Source: Streptomyces sp. NRRL B-3428
Lineage (GTDB): Bacteria; Actinomycetota; Actinomycetes; Streptomycetales; Streptomycetaceae
Direction of reading: 5' to 3'
Assembly: GCA_000721375.1 (NCBI GenBank)
Contig: JOGW01000010.1
Span: 62,001-126,000, forward strand
DNA: 64,000 nt
Each line of letters opens with the position of its first letter. Positions within the stretch are counted from its first letter, which is position 1. Both the position numbers and the translations under genes were made by a program. The notes beneath the pieces are model-generated. The model saw nothing but the letters and a program-made list of their open reading frames with translations. It ran no database searches and was not told where the DNA came from. This document shows, one piece after another, positions 16,409-24,748 of the stretch.

Positions 16409-18367
16409 ATGCCGCTCTCTTTCACCAAGAAGCAGAAGAAGACGGTGATGGGCGCCGGCGCGGTGGTCCTTCTCGCCGGTCTCAACGCACCGGCGGCCGT
16501 CGGTTTCGCCGAGGAGCAGTACCACGACTACAAGATCGCCCAGCCCGGCTACAAGAAGAAGTACGGCTCCTGGAGCACGGTCGACGTGCCCGACGAGTTC
16601 CGCACCAACGCCATCCACGCGGCCCTGCTGCACACCGGCAAGGTCCTGATCGTCGCGGGCTCAGGCAACAGCCAGAAGAACTTCGACGCCGGCACCTTCG
16701 ACACCATCCTGTGGAACCCGGCCGACGACTCCTTCAAGAAGATCCCCACCCCCGAGGACTTCTTCTGCTCGGGCCACACCCAACTCGCCGACGGGCGGCT
16801 CCTGGTGGCGGGCGGCACCGCGCGCTACGAGGTGCTCGACGACGCGGTCGTCCGGGCCGGCGGTCTGATGCGGGTCAAGAACGAGAGCCCCGACAAGGAA
16901 GTGGTCCTGAAGAAGGGCACCCGCTTCCGTTCACCGTCGGGCAAGGAGTACATCAGCCGCTTCGACGTGAAACTCCCCAAGGCGAAGCGGAAGTTCGACA
17001 TCTCGTACACGAAGAGCGGGGTGATGAAGCCCTGGAAGACCAAGGTGGTCGCCGCCGAGGAACGCGTCTTCGTGGAGGCCGCGCAGGAGGGTCCCGGCTC
17101 GGTCGCCAAGAAGCAGGCGCAGTACGAGGTCATGGGTCTCAAGGGCAAGGACGCGGACAACGTCTACGGCCTGACCGAGAAGATCGACATGGAGAAGCAG
17201 GACTTCCAGGGCATCCGGGCGGCGTACGAATTCGACCCGGTGGCCGAGAAGTACATCTCCGTCGACCCGATGGCCAAGGCCCGCTGGTACCCGACCCTGG
17301 TCACGCTCCAGGACGGCAAGGTGCTCGCGGTCTCCGGGCTCGACGAGGTCGGCGTGGTCGACCCCGGCGACAACGAGATCTACGACCCGGCCACCAAGAA
17401 GTGGAAGAAGGGCCCCTTCCGGTACTTCCCCACGTATCCCGCGCTCTTCCTCACCAAGGGCGGCAAGCTCTTCTACCCGGCCTCCAACGCCGGTTACGGA
17501 CCCGCCGAGAAGGGCCGCGTACCGGGTCTGTGGGACCTGGAGAAGAACACCTTCGAGAAGGTCCCCGGCCTTGAGGACATGGACCAGACCGAGACCTCCG
17601 CCTCGTTGCTCCTGCCGCCCGCGCAGGACCAGAAGGTGATGATCCTCGGCGGCGGCGGGGTCGGTGAGTCCGAGAAGTCCACCGCGCGCACCGCCGTGAT
17701 CGACCTCAAGAAGGACGACCCGGCCTTCAAGACCACGGCCCGACTGCCGGAGGGCACCCGCTACTTGAACAGCGTGATCATGCCGGACGACTCCGTGTTC
17801 ACCAGCGGCGGCTCCTACGACTACCGCGGCCGGGGTGCGTCCAACATCCTCAAGGCCCAGTTCTACGACCCGGCCGCGGACCGCTTCCGTACGGCCGCGG
17901 AGCCCACCGTCGGCCGCAACTACCACTCCGAGGCGCTGCTGCTTCCCGACGGACGGGTGGCGACCTTCGGCTCCGACTCGCTCTTCGGCGACAAGGACAA
18001 CACCAAGCTCGGCAAGTTCGAGCAGCGGATGGAGGTCTTCACCCCGCCGTATCTGCACCGGGACAAGGAGAACCGGCCGCAGCTCGGTGACGGGCCGAAG
18101 GAGCCGGACGCGAAGGGGCGGGCGACCTTCAGGACCTCGACGCCGGACAAGATCGTCAAGGCGCGTCTGATGCGCCCGAGCGCGGTCACGCACACGACCG
18201 ATGTCGAACAGCGCTCCATCGCCCTGGACCTGACCAAGGACAAGGACTCCGTCACCGTCGCCGTACCGGAGGACCGCACTCTGGTGCCGCCCGGCTGGTA
18301 CATGCTCTTCGGCGTGGACGGTGACGGGACACCGTCCGAGGCGAAGTGGATCCACGTGGCGAAGTAG
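16409..18367 (+). CDS. glxA: GlxA-type mononuclear copper-radical oxidase
   Basis: 652 residues. An N-terminal signal/anchor (about 10-33, KKTVMGAGAVVLLAGLNAPAA) leads to a seven-bladed galactose-oxidase/kelch fold with a C-terminal DUF1929-type domain. All galactose-oxidase site residues can be placed: Cys120 (FFCSGH) for the Cys-Tyr crosslink, Trp293-Tyr294 (ARWYPTLV), Tyr505-His506 (NYHSEALLLPDGR) and His595 (AVTHTTDVEQ). It is therefore predicted active as an extracytoplasmic Cu/Tyr-radical oxidase. GlxA is needed for the tip glycan, aerial growth and morphology in S. lividans/coelicolor (established). AGGAGG lies 10 nt before the ATG. It is co-transcribed with cslA and convergent with a GH6 gene across a strong terminator. 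Confidence 0.93.
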   Translation: MPLSFTKKQKKTVMGAGAVVLLAGLNAPAAVGFAEEQYHDYKIAQPGYKKKYGSWSTVDVPDEFRTNAIHAALLHTGKVLIVAGSGNSQKNFDAGTFDTILWNPADDSFKKIPTPEDFFCSGHTQLADGRLLVAGGTARYEVLDDAVVRAGGLMRVKNESPDKEVVLKKGTRFRSPSGKEYISRFDVKLPKAKRKFDISYTKSGVMKPWKTKVVAAEERVFVEAAQEGPGSVAKKQAQYEVMGLKGKDADNVYGLTEKIDMEKQDFQGIRAAYEFDPVAEKYISVDPMAKARWYPTLVTLQDGKVLAVSGLDEVGVVDPGDNEIYDPATKKWKKGPFRYFPTYPALFLTKGGKLFYPASNAGYGPAEKGRVPGLWDLEKNTFEKVPGLEDMDQTETSASLLLPPAQDQKVMILGGGGVGESEKSTARTAVIDLKKDDPAFKTTARLPEGTRYLNSVIMPDDSVFTSGGSYDYRGRGASNILKAQFYDPAADRFRTAAEPTVGRNYHSEALLLPDGRVATFGSDSLFGDKDNTKLGKFEQRMEVFTPPYLHRDKENRPQLGDGPKEPDAKGRATFRTSTPDKIVKARLMRPSAVTHTTDVEQRSIALDLTKDKDSVTVAVPEDRTLVPPGWYMLFGVDGDGTPSEAKWIHVAK

Positions 18368-18386
18368 CCGCCTGATCCCCCCGAAC

Positions 18387-18427
18387 GAAACGGCCCGTCC
18401 CTCTGGCGAGAGGGGACGGGCCGTTTC
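18387..18427. terminator. Strong bidirectional terminator between glxA and GH6 gene
   Basis: An 18-nt arm beginning GAAACGGCCCGTCCC pairs with GGGACGGGCCGTTTC around a GGCG loop, with A-rich and T-rich flanks. It serves both convergent transcripts. Confidence 0.88.
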
Positions 18428-18435
18428 CTTTGCTT

Positions 18436-19482
18436 CTAGCGGGTGTTGCGGGCGAGTCCGAGTGCGTAGTCGGGCCACCACTTGCCCGCCGGCGGACCGC
18501 CACGGCACTCGCCGTCCGACTCACCGGGCCGTTTGATCCACAGGAACGCGTCCACCAGCTTCTCGCCGGTTTTCGTCGTGGGCGCGGTACCGAGCGCGCG
18601 GCCGGGCGGATTGCACCAGGCCTCGCCGCCGCGGCCGGGCAGCGGGCCGTTGCCGTTGCGGCTGGTGTCGATCACGAAGTGCTTGTTGCCGACGAGGGCC
18701 GAGAGCTTCTTGCCGTACGCGATGTTCTCCGCGGTCGGCTGGAAGTTGGACACGTTGAGCGCGAAGCCGTCGGCCTGGGCGATGCCCGCGCGCCACAGCG
18801 GCCCGGCGAGGTTGCCGGGGTTGCGGATCCAGTCCGGGTTGCCCGCGTCCAAGTAGACCTTGGTGTTCTTCTGCTTCTTGAGCCGCGCGACGGCCTCCGA
18901 GATCAGCCGGTAGCGCTGCTCGTGGTACTCGGCCGGGGTGCAGCCGTCGGCCACGTGCGGCAGCGCGTCCGGCTCCAGGATGACCATGGCCTTCTTGTCC
19001 TCGATGTTGTCGGCGAAGGCACCGATCCACTGCCGGTAGAACTCCTCGCTGTGCGCACCGCCGGCCGAGTGCTGCCCGCAGTCGCGATGCGGGATGTTGT
19101 ACGCGACGAGCACCATCGTGCTGTTGGTCCTGGCGGCCCCGTCGCGGGCCGCCCGGATCTGCCACCCCGGTTCGTCACCCGCGGGCCATACGGCGAGCGG
19201 CTGGTCGGCGATCCGTCGCAGGACCTCGGCGTCCGAGGCGCGGCCTCCCGCCTGCCACTGCTTGACCTGCTGGGCGGCGGGGCTGTTCGGGTCGACCCAG
19301 AACGGCGCGCTGGCCGGCGCCGGCTTCGGTGGCGCCTTGACGAAGGCCGCCTCACGGTGGTCGGAGGGCTGATCCCCGCCTGCCCTCTCGCCGGAACAGC
19401 CGGCGGCCAGGGCGAGCGAGGTGCTGAGAGCGGCGGCGATGGCCAGCCTGCCGCGGGTGGAGCGGGCGTTGCGGGCGATCAT
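18436..19482 (-). CDS. GH6 family endoglucanase/cellobiohydrolase, lipoprotein (CslZ-like)
   Basis: 348 residues. It carries a type II signal peptide with lipobox LALAAGC (Cys29), so it is anchored outside the membrane. The GH6 catalytic domain spans about 60-345: VAYNIPHRDCGQHSAGG, KAMVILEPDALPH with the conserved acidic residue, VYLDAGNPDWI, DTSRNGNGP and a final LWIKRPGESDGEC. GH6 enzymes hydrolyse beta-1,4-glucan by inversion. AAGGGG lies upstream of the ATG. It is convergent with cslA-glxA; an extracellular GH6 gene beside cslA/glxA is also the arrangement I recall for SCO2836-2838. It probably trims the CslA/GlxA glycan rather than degrading external cellulose, as it has no carbohydrate-binding module. 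Confidence 0.9.
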   Translation of the reverse strand: MIARNARSTRGRLAIAAALSTSLALAAGCSGERAGGDQPSDHREAAFVKAPPKPAPASAPFWVDPNSPAAQQVKQWQAGGRASDAEVLRRIADQPLAVWPAGDEPGWQIRAARDGAARTNSTMVLVAYNIPHRDCGQHSAGGAHSEEFYRQWIGAFADNIEDKKAMVILEPDALPHVADGCTPAEYHEQRYRLISEAVARLKKQKNTKVYLDAGNPDWIRNPGNLAGPLWRAGIAQADGFALNVSNFQPTAENIAYGKKLSALVGNKHFVIDTSRNGNGPLPGRGGEAWCNPPGRALGTAPTTKTGEKLVDAFLWIKRPGESDGECRGGPPAGKWWPDYALGLARNTR

Positions 19483-19607
19483 CCGGACCCCTTGAGGGAC
19501 GGCGCACAGGACCGGGCAATCGTGACATAACGGACAGGGGTCGGCAGGTCACGACACTGAGGGCGCCCCCCTTGCGGGAAGCGCCCCCGGTGCCGTGAAG
19601 GCCGGTG

Positions 19608-21308
19608 TCAGAAACCGGCCGGCTCTGTGTACACGCCCCACTCGTCCCGAAGGACTCCGCAGATCTCGCCCAGGGTGGCCTCGGCCCGTACCGCCTCGAT
19701 CATCGGCACGATCATGTTGGAGCCGTCCCGCGCGGAGGCCAGCATCGCGTCGAGCGCGGACCGCACCTTCGCCTCGTCCCGCTCGCCCTTGCGGTCGGCG
19801 AGCACCCGCACCTGCTCGCGCTCCACCTCGTGCGAGACGCGCAGGATCTCCAGGTCACCGGTGACGGAGCCGGGGTGGCAGTTCACGCCGACGACCCGCT
19901 TGTCGCCCTTCTCCACCGAGCGCTGGTACTGGAAGGCCGACTCGGCGATCTCGCCCGTGAACCAGCCGTCCTCGATCCCGCGCAGAATTCCCGAGGTGAT
20001 CGGGCCGATCGGGTGCTGCCCGTCCGGGTGGGCGCGCAGACCGCGCTCCTTGATCTGCTCGAAGATCTTCTCGGCGTCCGCCTCGATCCGATCCGTGAGC
20101 TGCTCGATGTACCAGGAGCCGCCGAGCGGGTCCGCCACGTTGGCGACGCCCGTCTCCTCCATGAGCACCTGCTGCGTACGAAGGGCGATCTCCGCGGCCT
20201 GCTCGCTCGGCAGGGCGAGGGTCTCGTCGAGCGCGTTGGTGTGCAGCGAGTTCGTCCCGCCGAGCACGGCCGCGAGCGCTTCGACCGCGGTGCGCACGAC
20301 GTTGTTGTACGGCTGCTGCGCGGTCAGCGAGACACCGGCGGTCTGCGTGTGGAAGCGCAGCCACTGCGCCTTGTCGGACTTCGCCCCGTAGACCTCCTTC
20401 ATCCAGCGGGCCCAGATGCGCCGGGCCGCGCGGAACTTGGCGATCTCCTCGAAGAAGTCGACATGCGCGTCGAAGAAGAAGGACAGGCCGGGCGCGAAGA
20501 CGTCCACGTCCAGGCCGCGGGACAGGCCCAGCTCCACATACCCGAAGCCGTCCGCGAGGGTGTACGCCAGCTCCTGCGCGGCCGTCGCCCCCGCCTCACG
20601 GATGTGATAGCCGGAGACCGAGAGCGGCTTGTACGCGGGGATCCCGGCGGAGGTGTACTCCATCAGGTCGCCGATCAGACGCAGATGCGGCTCGGGCTGG
20701 AAGAGCCACTCCTTCTGCGCGATGTACTCCTTGAAGATGTCCGTCTGCAGCGTGCCGTTGAGCACGGCCGGGTCCACGCCCTGGCGCTCGGCCGCGACGA
20801 GGTACATGCAGAAGACCGGGACGGCCGGGCCGCTGATGGTCATCGAGGTGGTGACATCGCCGAGCGGGATGTCCTTGAACAGGACCTCCATGTCGGCGGC
20901 CGAGTCGATGGCCACACCGCAGTGCCCGACCTCGCCGAGCGAGCGCGGCTCGTCGGAGTCGCGGCCCATCAGGGTCGGCATGTCGAACGCGACGGACAGG
21001 CCGCCGCCGCCGTTCGCCAGGATCATCTTGTAGCGCTCGTTGGTCTGCTCGGCGTTGCCGAAGCCCGCGAACTGGCGGATGGTCCAGGTCCGGCCGCGGT
21101 AGCCGGTGGCGTGCAGACCGCGGGTGTACGGGTACTCGCCGGGCCATCCGATGCGCTCGAAGCCCTCGTACGTATCGCCCGGGCGCGGTCCGTAGACCGG
21201 CTCGACCGCATCGCCGGAGAGCGTGGTGAAGTCGGCCTCCCGCTTGCGGGCCTTGTCGTACCTGGCCTGCCAGCGACGGCGGCCCTCTTCGATCGCGTCA
21301 GCGTCCAT
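19608..21308 (-). CDS. icmA: Isobutyryl-CoA mutase large subunit IcmA
   Basis: 566 residues from the ATG at 21308, MDADAIEEGRRRWQARYDKA. It is the TIM-barrel half of an adenosylcobalamin mutase without the B12-binding domain, which a separate IcmB (not in this window) must supply. The two residues that separate isobutyryl-CoA from methylmalonyl-CoA mutases are visible: Phe80 (TIRQFAGF; Tyr in methylmalonyl enzymes) and Gln198 (FKEYIAQK; Arg in methylmalonyl enzymes). Hence isobutyryl-CoA/n-butyryl-CoA interconversion, feeding valine carbon into polyketide precursors. An in-frame ATG at 21317 may be the true start of a leaderless message (see finding). MeaB and the epimerase are nearby partners. 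Confidence 0.96.
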   Translation of the reverse strand: MDADAIEEGRRRWQARYDKARKREADFTTLSGDAVEPVYGPRPGDTYEGFERIGWPGEYPYTRGLHATGYRGRTWTIRQFAGFGNAEQTNERYKMILANGGGGLSVAFDMPTLMGRDSDEPRSLGEVGHCGVAIDSAADMEVLFKDIPLGDVTTSMTISGPAVPVFCMYLVAAERQGVDPAVLNGTLQTDIFKEYIAQKEWLFQPEPHLRLIGDLMEYTSAGIPAYKPLSVSGYHIREAGATAAQELAYTLADGFGYVELGLSRGLDVDVFAPGLSFFFDAHVDFFEEIAKFRAARRIWARWMKEVYGAKSDKAQWLRFHTQTAGVSLTAQQPYNNVVRTAVEALAAVLGGTNSLHTNALDETLALPSEQAAEIALRTQQVLMEETGVANVADPLGGSWYIEQLTDRIEADAEKIFEQIKERGLRAHPDGQHPIGPITSGILRGIEDGWFTGEIAESAFQYQRSVEKGDKRVVGVNCHPGSVTGDLEILRVSHEVEREQVRVLADRKGERDEAKVRSALDAMLASARDGSNMIVPMIEAVRAEATLGEICGVLRDEWGVYTEPAGF

Positions 21309-21325
21309 GCTTCCCATGCTTTCGA

Positions 21326-21349
21326 ATTTACTAGGACGTCCTAGTAAAT
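21326..21349. promoter_or_regulatory. 24-bp perfect palindrome in the icmA promoter
   Basis: Half-site ATTTACTAGGAC followed by its exact reverse complement, centred at 21337/21338. On the minus strand it fills the spacer between a -35-like TCGACA (21349-21354) and overlaps the -10-like TAAATT (21325-21330). A dimeric repressor here would block icmA. The MarR protein at 21836 is one possible binder; others are possible. Confidence 0.75.
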
Positions 21350-21360
21350 GTCGATGGGCG

Positions 21361-21388
21361 ACCCCCTGTGGCCGCGGCCACAGGGGGT
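21361..21388 (-). terminator. Terminator after the DUF3817 gene
   Basis: Perfect 28-bp palindrome, ACCCCCTGTGGCCG and its complement, 29 bp after the DUF3817 stop and upstream of icmA. It insulates the icmA promoter from read-through. Confidence 0.8.
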
Positions 21389-21416
21389 GGGTGCCGCCGA
21401 GGTTCCGTAAGGAGAC

Positions 21417-21758
21417 TCAGGCCTTGGCGATCGCCGCGTCGTCGTCCTCGGTGAAGAGGGGGCCGAGCTCGCGCGAGATCTTGCGCTCGACGAAGAAGGC
21501 GGCCGTCGGGATGGTGCCCGCGATCAGCACCCACAGCTGCTTGCCCACCGGCCACTTGGCCTTGGAGCCCAGGTCGAAGGCGAACACCAGGTACACGACG
21601 TAGAGCCAGCCGTGCGCGATGCTGACGACCTTGGTGAAGTCCGCGGCGCCGTCCATGTCCAGGGCGTACTTGCCGATCATGCCGAAGGTCAGCAGGACGA
21701 GCAGGACACCCGTGATGTAGGCGAGGGCGCGGTAGCGGGTCAGGACGCTCTTCTTCAT
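21417..21758 (-). CDS. DUF3817 small membrane protein (second copy)
   Basis: 113 residues, MKKSVLTRYRALAYITGVLLVLLTF. Three hydrophobic segments lie at about 10-32, 42-60 and 72-90. Shared marks with the copy at 11443-11787 are AHGWLYVVYLVFAFDL, KAKWP and PTAAFFVERKI. It has a charged C-terminus (GPLFTEDDDAA). Function unknown; an integral membrane protein. Upstream in-frame codons to 21902 were rejected because they have no family similarity and overlap the MarR gene. The ribosome-binding site is weak. It lies between a MarR gene and icmA on the same strand, with a terminator after it. Confidence 0.85.
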   Translation of the reverse strand: MKKSVLTRYRALAYITGVLLVLLTFGMIGKYALDMDGAADFTKVVSIAHGWLYVVYLVFAFDLGSKAKWPVGKQLWVLIAGTIPTAAFFVERKISRELGPLFTEDDDAAIAKA

Positions 21759-21835
21759 ACGGACGAGAGTAACCGTCCGGTTTGGGTGATCTTTGCGCGG
21801 GTGCGGCTGTCGGTACAGCGCTCGTCGAAGTCTGT

Positions 21836-22345
21836 TCAGCGCTCTTCGAAGTCCGCCGCGGACACCCGCAGCGGCCGCAGCATCGCGAAGATCTCCCCGC
21901 ACTCCTCGGCGTCGTACACCCCGAGCCCGAAGTCCATCGCCATCAGATCGCGGGTGGCCGACTCGACCACCTCGCGGCCCTTGTCGGTGATGGAGGCGAG
22001 CGTGCCGCGGCCGTCGTTGGGGTTGGGCCGCTTGTCGACAAGGCCCGACTTCACCAGCCGGTCCACGGTGTTGGTGACCGAGGTCGGGTGGACCATCAGA
22101 CGCTCGCCGATCTTCGACATCGGCAGCTCACCCGCCTTGGAGAAGGTGAGAAGCACCAGCGCCTCGTAGCGCGCGAAGGTCAGTCCGTAGGGCTTGACCA
22201 CCGCGTCGACCTCGGCGAGCAGGATCTGGTGGGCGCGCATGATCGAGGTGATGGCGGCCATCGAGGGCACCGTTCCCCAGCGCTGCTTCCAGAGTTCGTC
22301 GGCTCGGGCGATGGGGTCGAAGGGAAGGCTGAGCGGCTTCGGCAC
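21836..22345 (-). CDS. MarR-family transcriptional regulator
   Basis: 169 residues. The N-terminal helices MPKPLSLPFDPIARADELWKQ lead to a winged helix: ELPMSKIGERLMVHPTSVTNTVDRLVKSGLV and the wing RPNPNDGRGTLASITDKG. It is a dimeric DNA-binding protein whose ligand is unknown. It starts 9 bp after the stop of the upstream MFS gene and is co-directional with it, DUF3817 and icmA. The neighbourhood makes the icmA palindrome and the MFS exporter plausible targets, but no matching dyad is seen directly upstream of this gene. Confidence 0.9.
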   Translation of the reverse strand: MPKPLSLPFDPIARADELWKQRWGTVPSMAAITSIMRAHQILLAEVDAVVKPYGLTFARYEALVLLTFSKAGELPMSKIGERLMVHPTSVTNTVDRLVKSGLVDKRPNPNDGRGTLASITDKGREVVESATRDLMAMDFGLGVYDAEECGEIFAMLRPLRVSAADFEER

Positions 22346-22354
22346 GCCTTGACC

Positions 22355-23638
22355 TTACCGGTCGGTCACATTGTGGCCAGTGCTGTCTCGCAGTTCGGTC
22401 GCTTCCCCGGGCCGGGCTCCGGCCCGGCGGGCTTCGACGGCCAGGAGCGCGCACACCAGGGTGCCGATCACGCCGGCGCCCGTGACGACCTGGTTGACCG
22501 GCAGGAACTCGGCGGCCAGACCCGCGAGCGCCATGCCGACACCTTGGATCGTCATCAGGCCCGCCGTCATCAACGTCATGGCGCGGCCGCGCAGTTCTTC
22601 CGGGACGGTGGCCACGAACCACTGGTCGAGCCCGATGACATACGCCCCCGACGCACCGGCGAGGACAAGGAGCAGCGCGGTGACGGCGACGCCCGGGGTG
22701 AAGACGTATCCGAGGTAGGGCAGCAGTCCGGCGGCGACGACCGGCAGCACGATCCGCGAGCGGGTACGCGGGCCGAGCGCCGTACCGGCGATCAGCTCGG
22801 CACCGATGTGGCCGATGGGCATCGCACACATCAGCAGGCCGAGCGCGATGGGGCCGGCGCCGATCTGTTCGGCATAGGGGGCGGCGAGCGCCTCGGGGGT
22901 GACGACGAACATCGTGGGCACCCAGAAGAGCAGCAGCTGCGCGCGGATCCTGCGGTCGCCGAGGACGATGCGGGCGCCCGCGAGCGATTCGCGCAGCAGG
23001 GCGCTCTTGCCGTCGCTGCGGGCGGGGCGGGACCTGGTGCCCAGGCGCAGGATCAGTGCCGAGCCGATGAAGGTGAACAGCGTGATGGTGATCGCGCCGC
23101 GCGGGGAGAGCAGCGCGAGCAGGATGCCGCCCGCGCCGAAGCCGGCCAGGATCGCGGACTGCGAGACGATCCGCAGCAGCGAGCGGCCGAGGACGAACAG
23201 GTCGCCCTCGCCGAGAATGTCGGTGAGCGCGGCCATCCGCGTGCCCGTGAAGACGGGCGCGACGGCGGCGATCAGACAGCGCAGCCCGAGCAGCCCGGCG
23301 ACCGGGGTGCCCGGCACGATCATCACGGCCACGCACGCGGCGCAGATCAGGTCGCACACCACGAGCACGCGGCGGGCCGGGTAGCGGTCGGCGACGCTCG
23401 CGAAGAGCGTGCCGCCGATCAGATACGGAAGGAAGCCGAGCGCGAAGGTCAGAGCGCTCAGGAGGGGCGAGCCGGTGAGGTCGTAGACAAGGACGGTGAG
23501 AGCGACCTCGCTCACGGCGACGCCGAGCAGCGAGAGCAGATGTGCGGTGAAGACGGCGCGGAACTCGCGTATGCGGAAGACGGCTCCGTAGCCGGGACGG
23601 GCGGGCTCGGTCGTCGAGGTCTCGCGGGTGGTCGTCAT
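22355..23638 (-). CDS. MFS transporter (12 TM, macrolide-efflux-like)
   Basis: 427 residues from the ATG at 23638, MTTTRETSTTEPARPGYGAVFRI. About 12 membrane helices are arranged as in the MFS_3/MefA-like group: LTVLVYDLTGSPLLSALTF in helix 1-2, motif A region FASVADRYPARRVLVVCD, and RGRAMTLMTAGLMTIQGVG in the second half. It is probably a drug or metabolite exporter. It is divergent from an ArsR-type regulator gene 116 bp away and followed closely by the MarR gene. The longer upstream frame (to 23854) crosses the regulator and is not used. Substrate not predictable. Confidence 0.88.
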   Translation of the reverse strand: MTTTRETSTTEPARPGYGAVFRIREFRAVFTAHLLSLLGVAVSEVALTVLVYDLTGSPLLSALTFALGFLPYLIGGTLFASVADRYPARRVLVVCDLICAACVAVMIVPGTPVAGLLGLRCLIAAVAPVFTGTRMAALTDILGEGDLFVLGRSLLRIVSQSAILAGFGAGGILLALLSPRGAITITLFTFIGSALILRLGTRSRPARSDGKSALLRESLAGARIVLGDRRIRAQLLLFWVPTMFVVTPEALAAPYAEQIGAGPIALGLLMCAMPIGHIGAELIAGTALGPRTRSRIVLPVVAAGLLPYLGYVFTPGVAVTALLLVLAGASGAYVIGLDQWFVATVPEELRGRAMTLMTAGLMTIQGVGMALAGLAAEFLPVNQVVTGAGVIGTLVCALLAVEARRAGARPGEATELRDSTGHNVTDR

Positions 23639-23754
23639 GTGCGGCAGCGTGCCGGGGCGCAAGGGCGAAGCGTAGTGTTTCGGTTCAGGGCGAATCTTCG
23701 GGACGGGCGCTCGGCTCCGCCGCTCGGCCCGGCCGCACTCCCGTGGAGACACCG

Positions 23755-24741
23755 ATGCCGTTCCATATGCACTTCGGCGAACGCGACCTGCTGCGTTGCC
23801 GGTTCGCGATCTCGCCGCTCTGGGAGACACAGGCCGCGATCCGGATGCTGGCACGGCCGCGGCAGTACGGATATCACCTGCCGTGGCTGCGGCGGATCAA
23901 GGACGCGGCGGCCGGACTCGACCTGGAGCCGATCTGGCTGTTGATGCCGGACGGCGGGCACAGCCCCGACTTCTGGTGCCCGCCGCCGACGGGGGCGCTC
24001 GCCACCTTCGACGAGGAGATCGCGCGGGTGCGGGCGGTGGATGTGGACATGGCGTACACCGATCTGTCGCTGGCCCTCGACGAGACCCCCGGCGCCCGCC
24101 GGAGCGCGACGGGCCGGGCGCTGCTCGCCGACCCGGCCGCGGCGGTCGGCATGCTCGCCGATCGGATCGAGGAGGCCTGGCGCACCCTGCTCGCGCCTGA
24201 GTGGCCGCGGCTTCGGGCCCTGCTCGAAGCGGATATCACCTATCACTCGCGACGGCTCGCGGAGGCCGGATTCGGGCAGCTGGTGGGCGAGTTGAGCCCA
24301 CGGATCAGCTGGTCGGACCGGACGCTGACGGTCCTGGGCACCAAGGGAAACCACACCCGTGAGCTGGGCGGCGAGGGCCTTGTCCTGATGCCGTCCGTGT
24401 TCACCTGGCCGGATGTGGTGGGCGGCTACGAGGAGCCGTGGCAGCCGGCGCTCATCTATCCCGTACGGGGGATCGGCGGACTGTGGACGGAGGCGGGCTC
24501 GGCCACGCCGGACGCCTTGGCGCGGCTGCTCGGGCGGGCCCGCGCGGATGTCCTCTGCGCCCTCGCGGACCCGGCGAGCACCTCGGCGCTCGCGCACCGG
24601 CTCGGCCTCGCGCCCTCCTCCGTATCGGCGCATCTGTCGGCCCTGAAGGGCGCGGGGCTGCTGACCTCGCGCCGCTACGGGCATCAAGTCCTTTACGAGC
24701 GGACGCCGTTGGGTATCGCGCTCGCGGGGGCTGAAGGCTGA
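23755..24741 (+). CDS. DUF5937/ArsR-type winged-helix regulator
   Basis: 328 residues from the ATG at 23755 (GGAG six nt upstream; the GTG at 23743 has no ribosome-binding site). The first about 240 residues form the DUF5937-like sensor common in actinomycete ArsR proteins: MPFHMHFGERDLLRCRFAISPLWE, PRISWSDRTL and LMPSVFTWPDV. The last about 80 hold an ArsR winged helix, LLGRARADVLCALADPASTSALAHRL and SSVSAHLSALKGAGLLTSRRYG. It has no metal-binding cysteine motif. It is divergent from the MFS exporter, its likely target. The sensed ligand is unknown. Confidence 0.87.
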   Translation: MPFHMHFGERDLLRCRFAISPLWETQAAIRMLARPRQYGYHLPWLRRIKDAAAGLDLEPIWLLMPDGGHSPDFWCPPPTGALATFDEEIARVRAVDVDMAYTDLSLALDETPGARRSATGRALLADPAAAVGMLADRIEEAWRTLLAPEWPRLRALLEADITYHSRRLAEAGFGQLVGELSPRISWSDRTLTVLGTKGNHTRELGGEGLVLMPSVFTWPDVVGGYEEPWQPALIYPVRGIGGLWTEAGSATPDALARLLGRARADVLCALADPASTSALAHRLGLAPSSVSAHLSALKGAGLLTSRRYGHQVLYERTPLGIALAGAEG

Positions 24742-24748
24742 GGGGACT

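Noticed and set aside
21782..23944. 720-residue plus-strand frame opposite the MarR and MFS genes
   Set aside because: Low-complexity Arg/Gly/Asp/His string, antisense to two well-supported genes.
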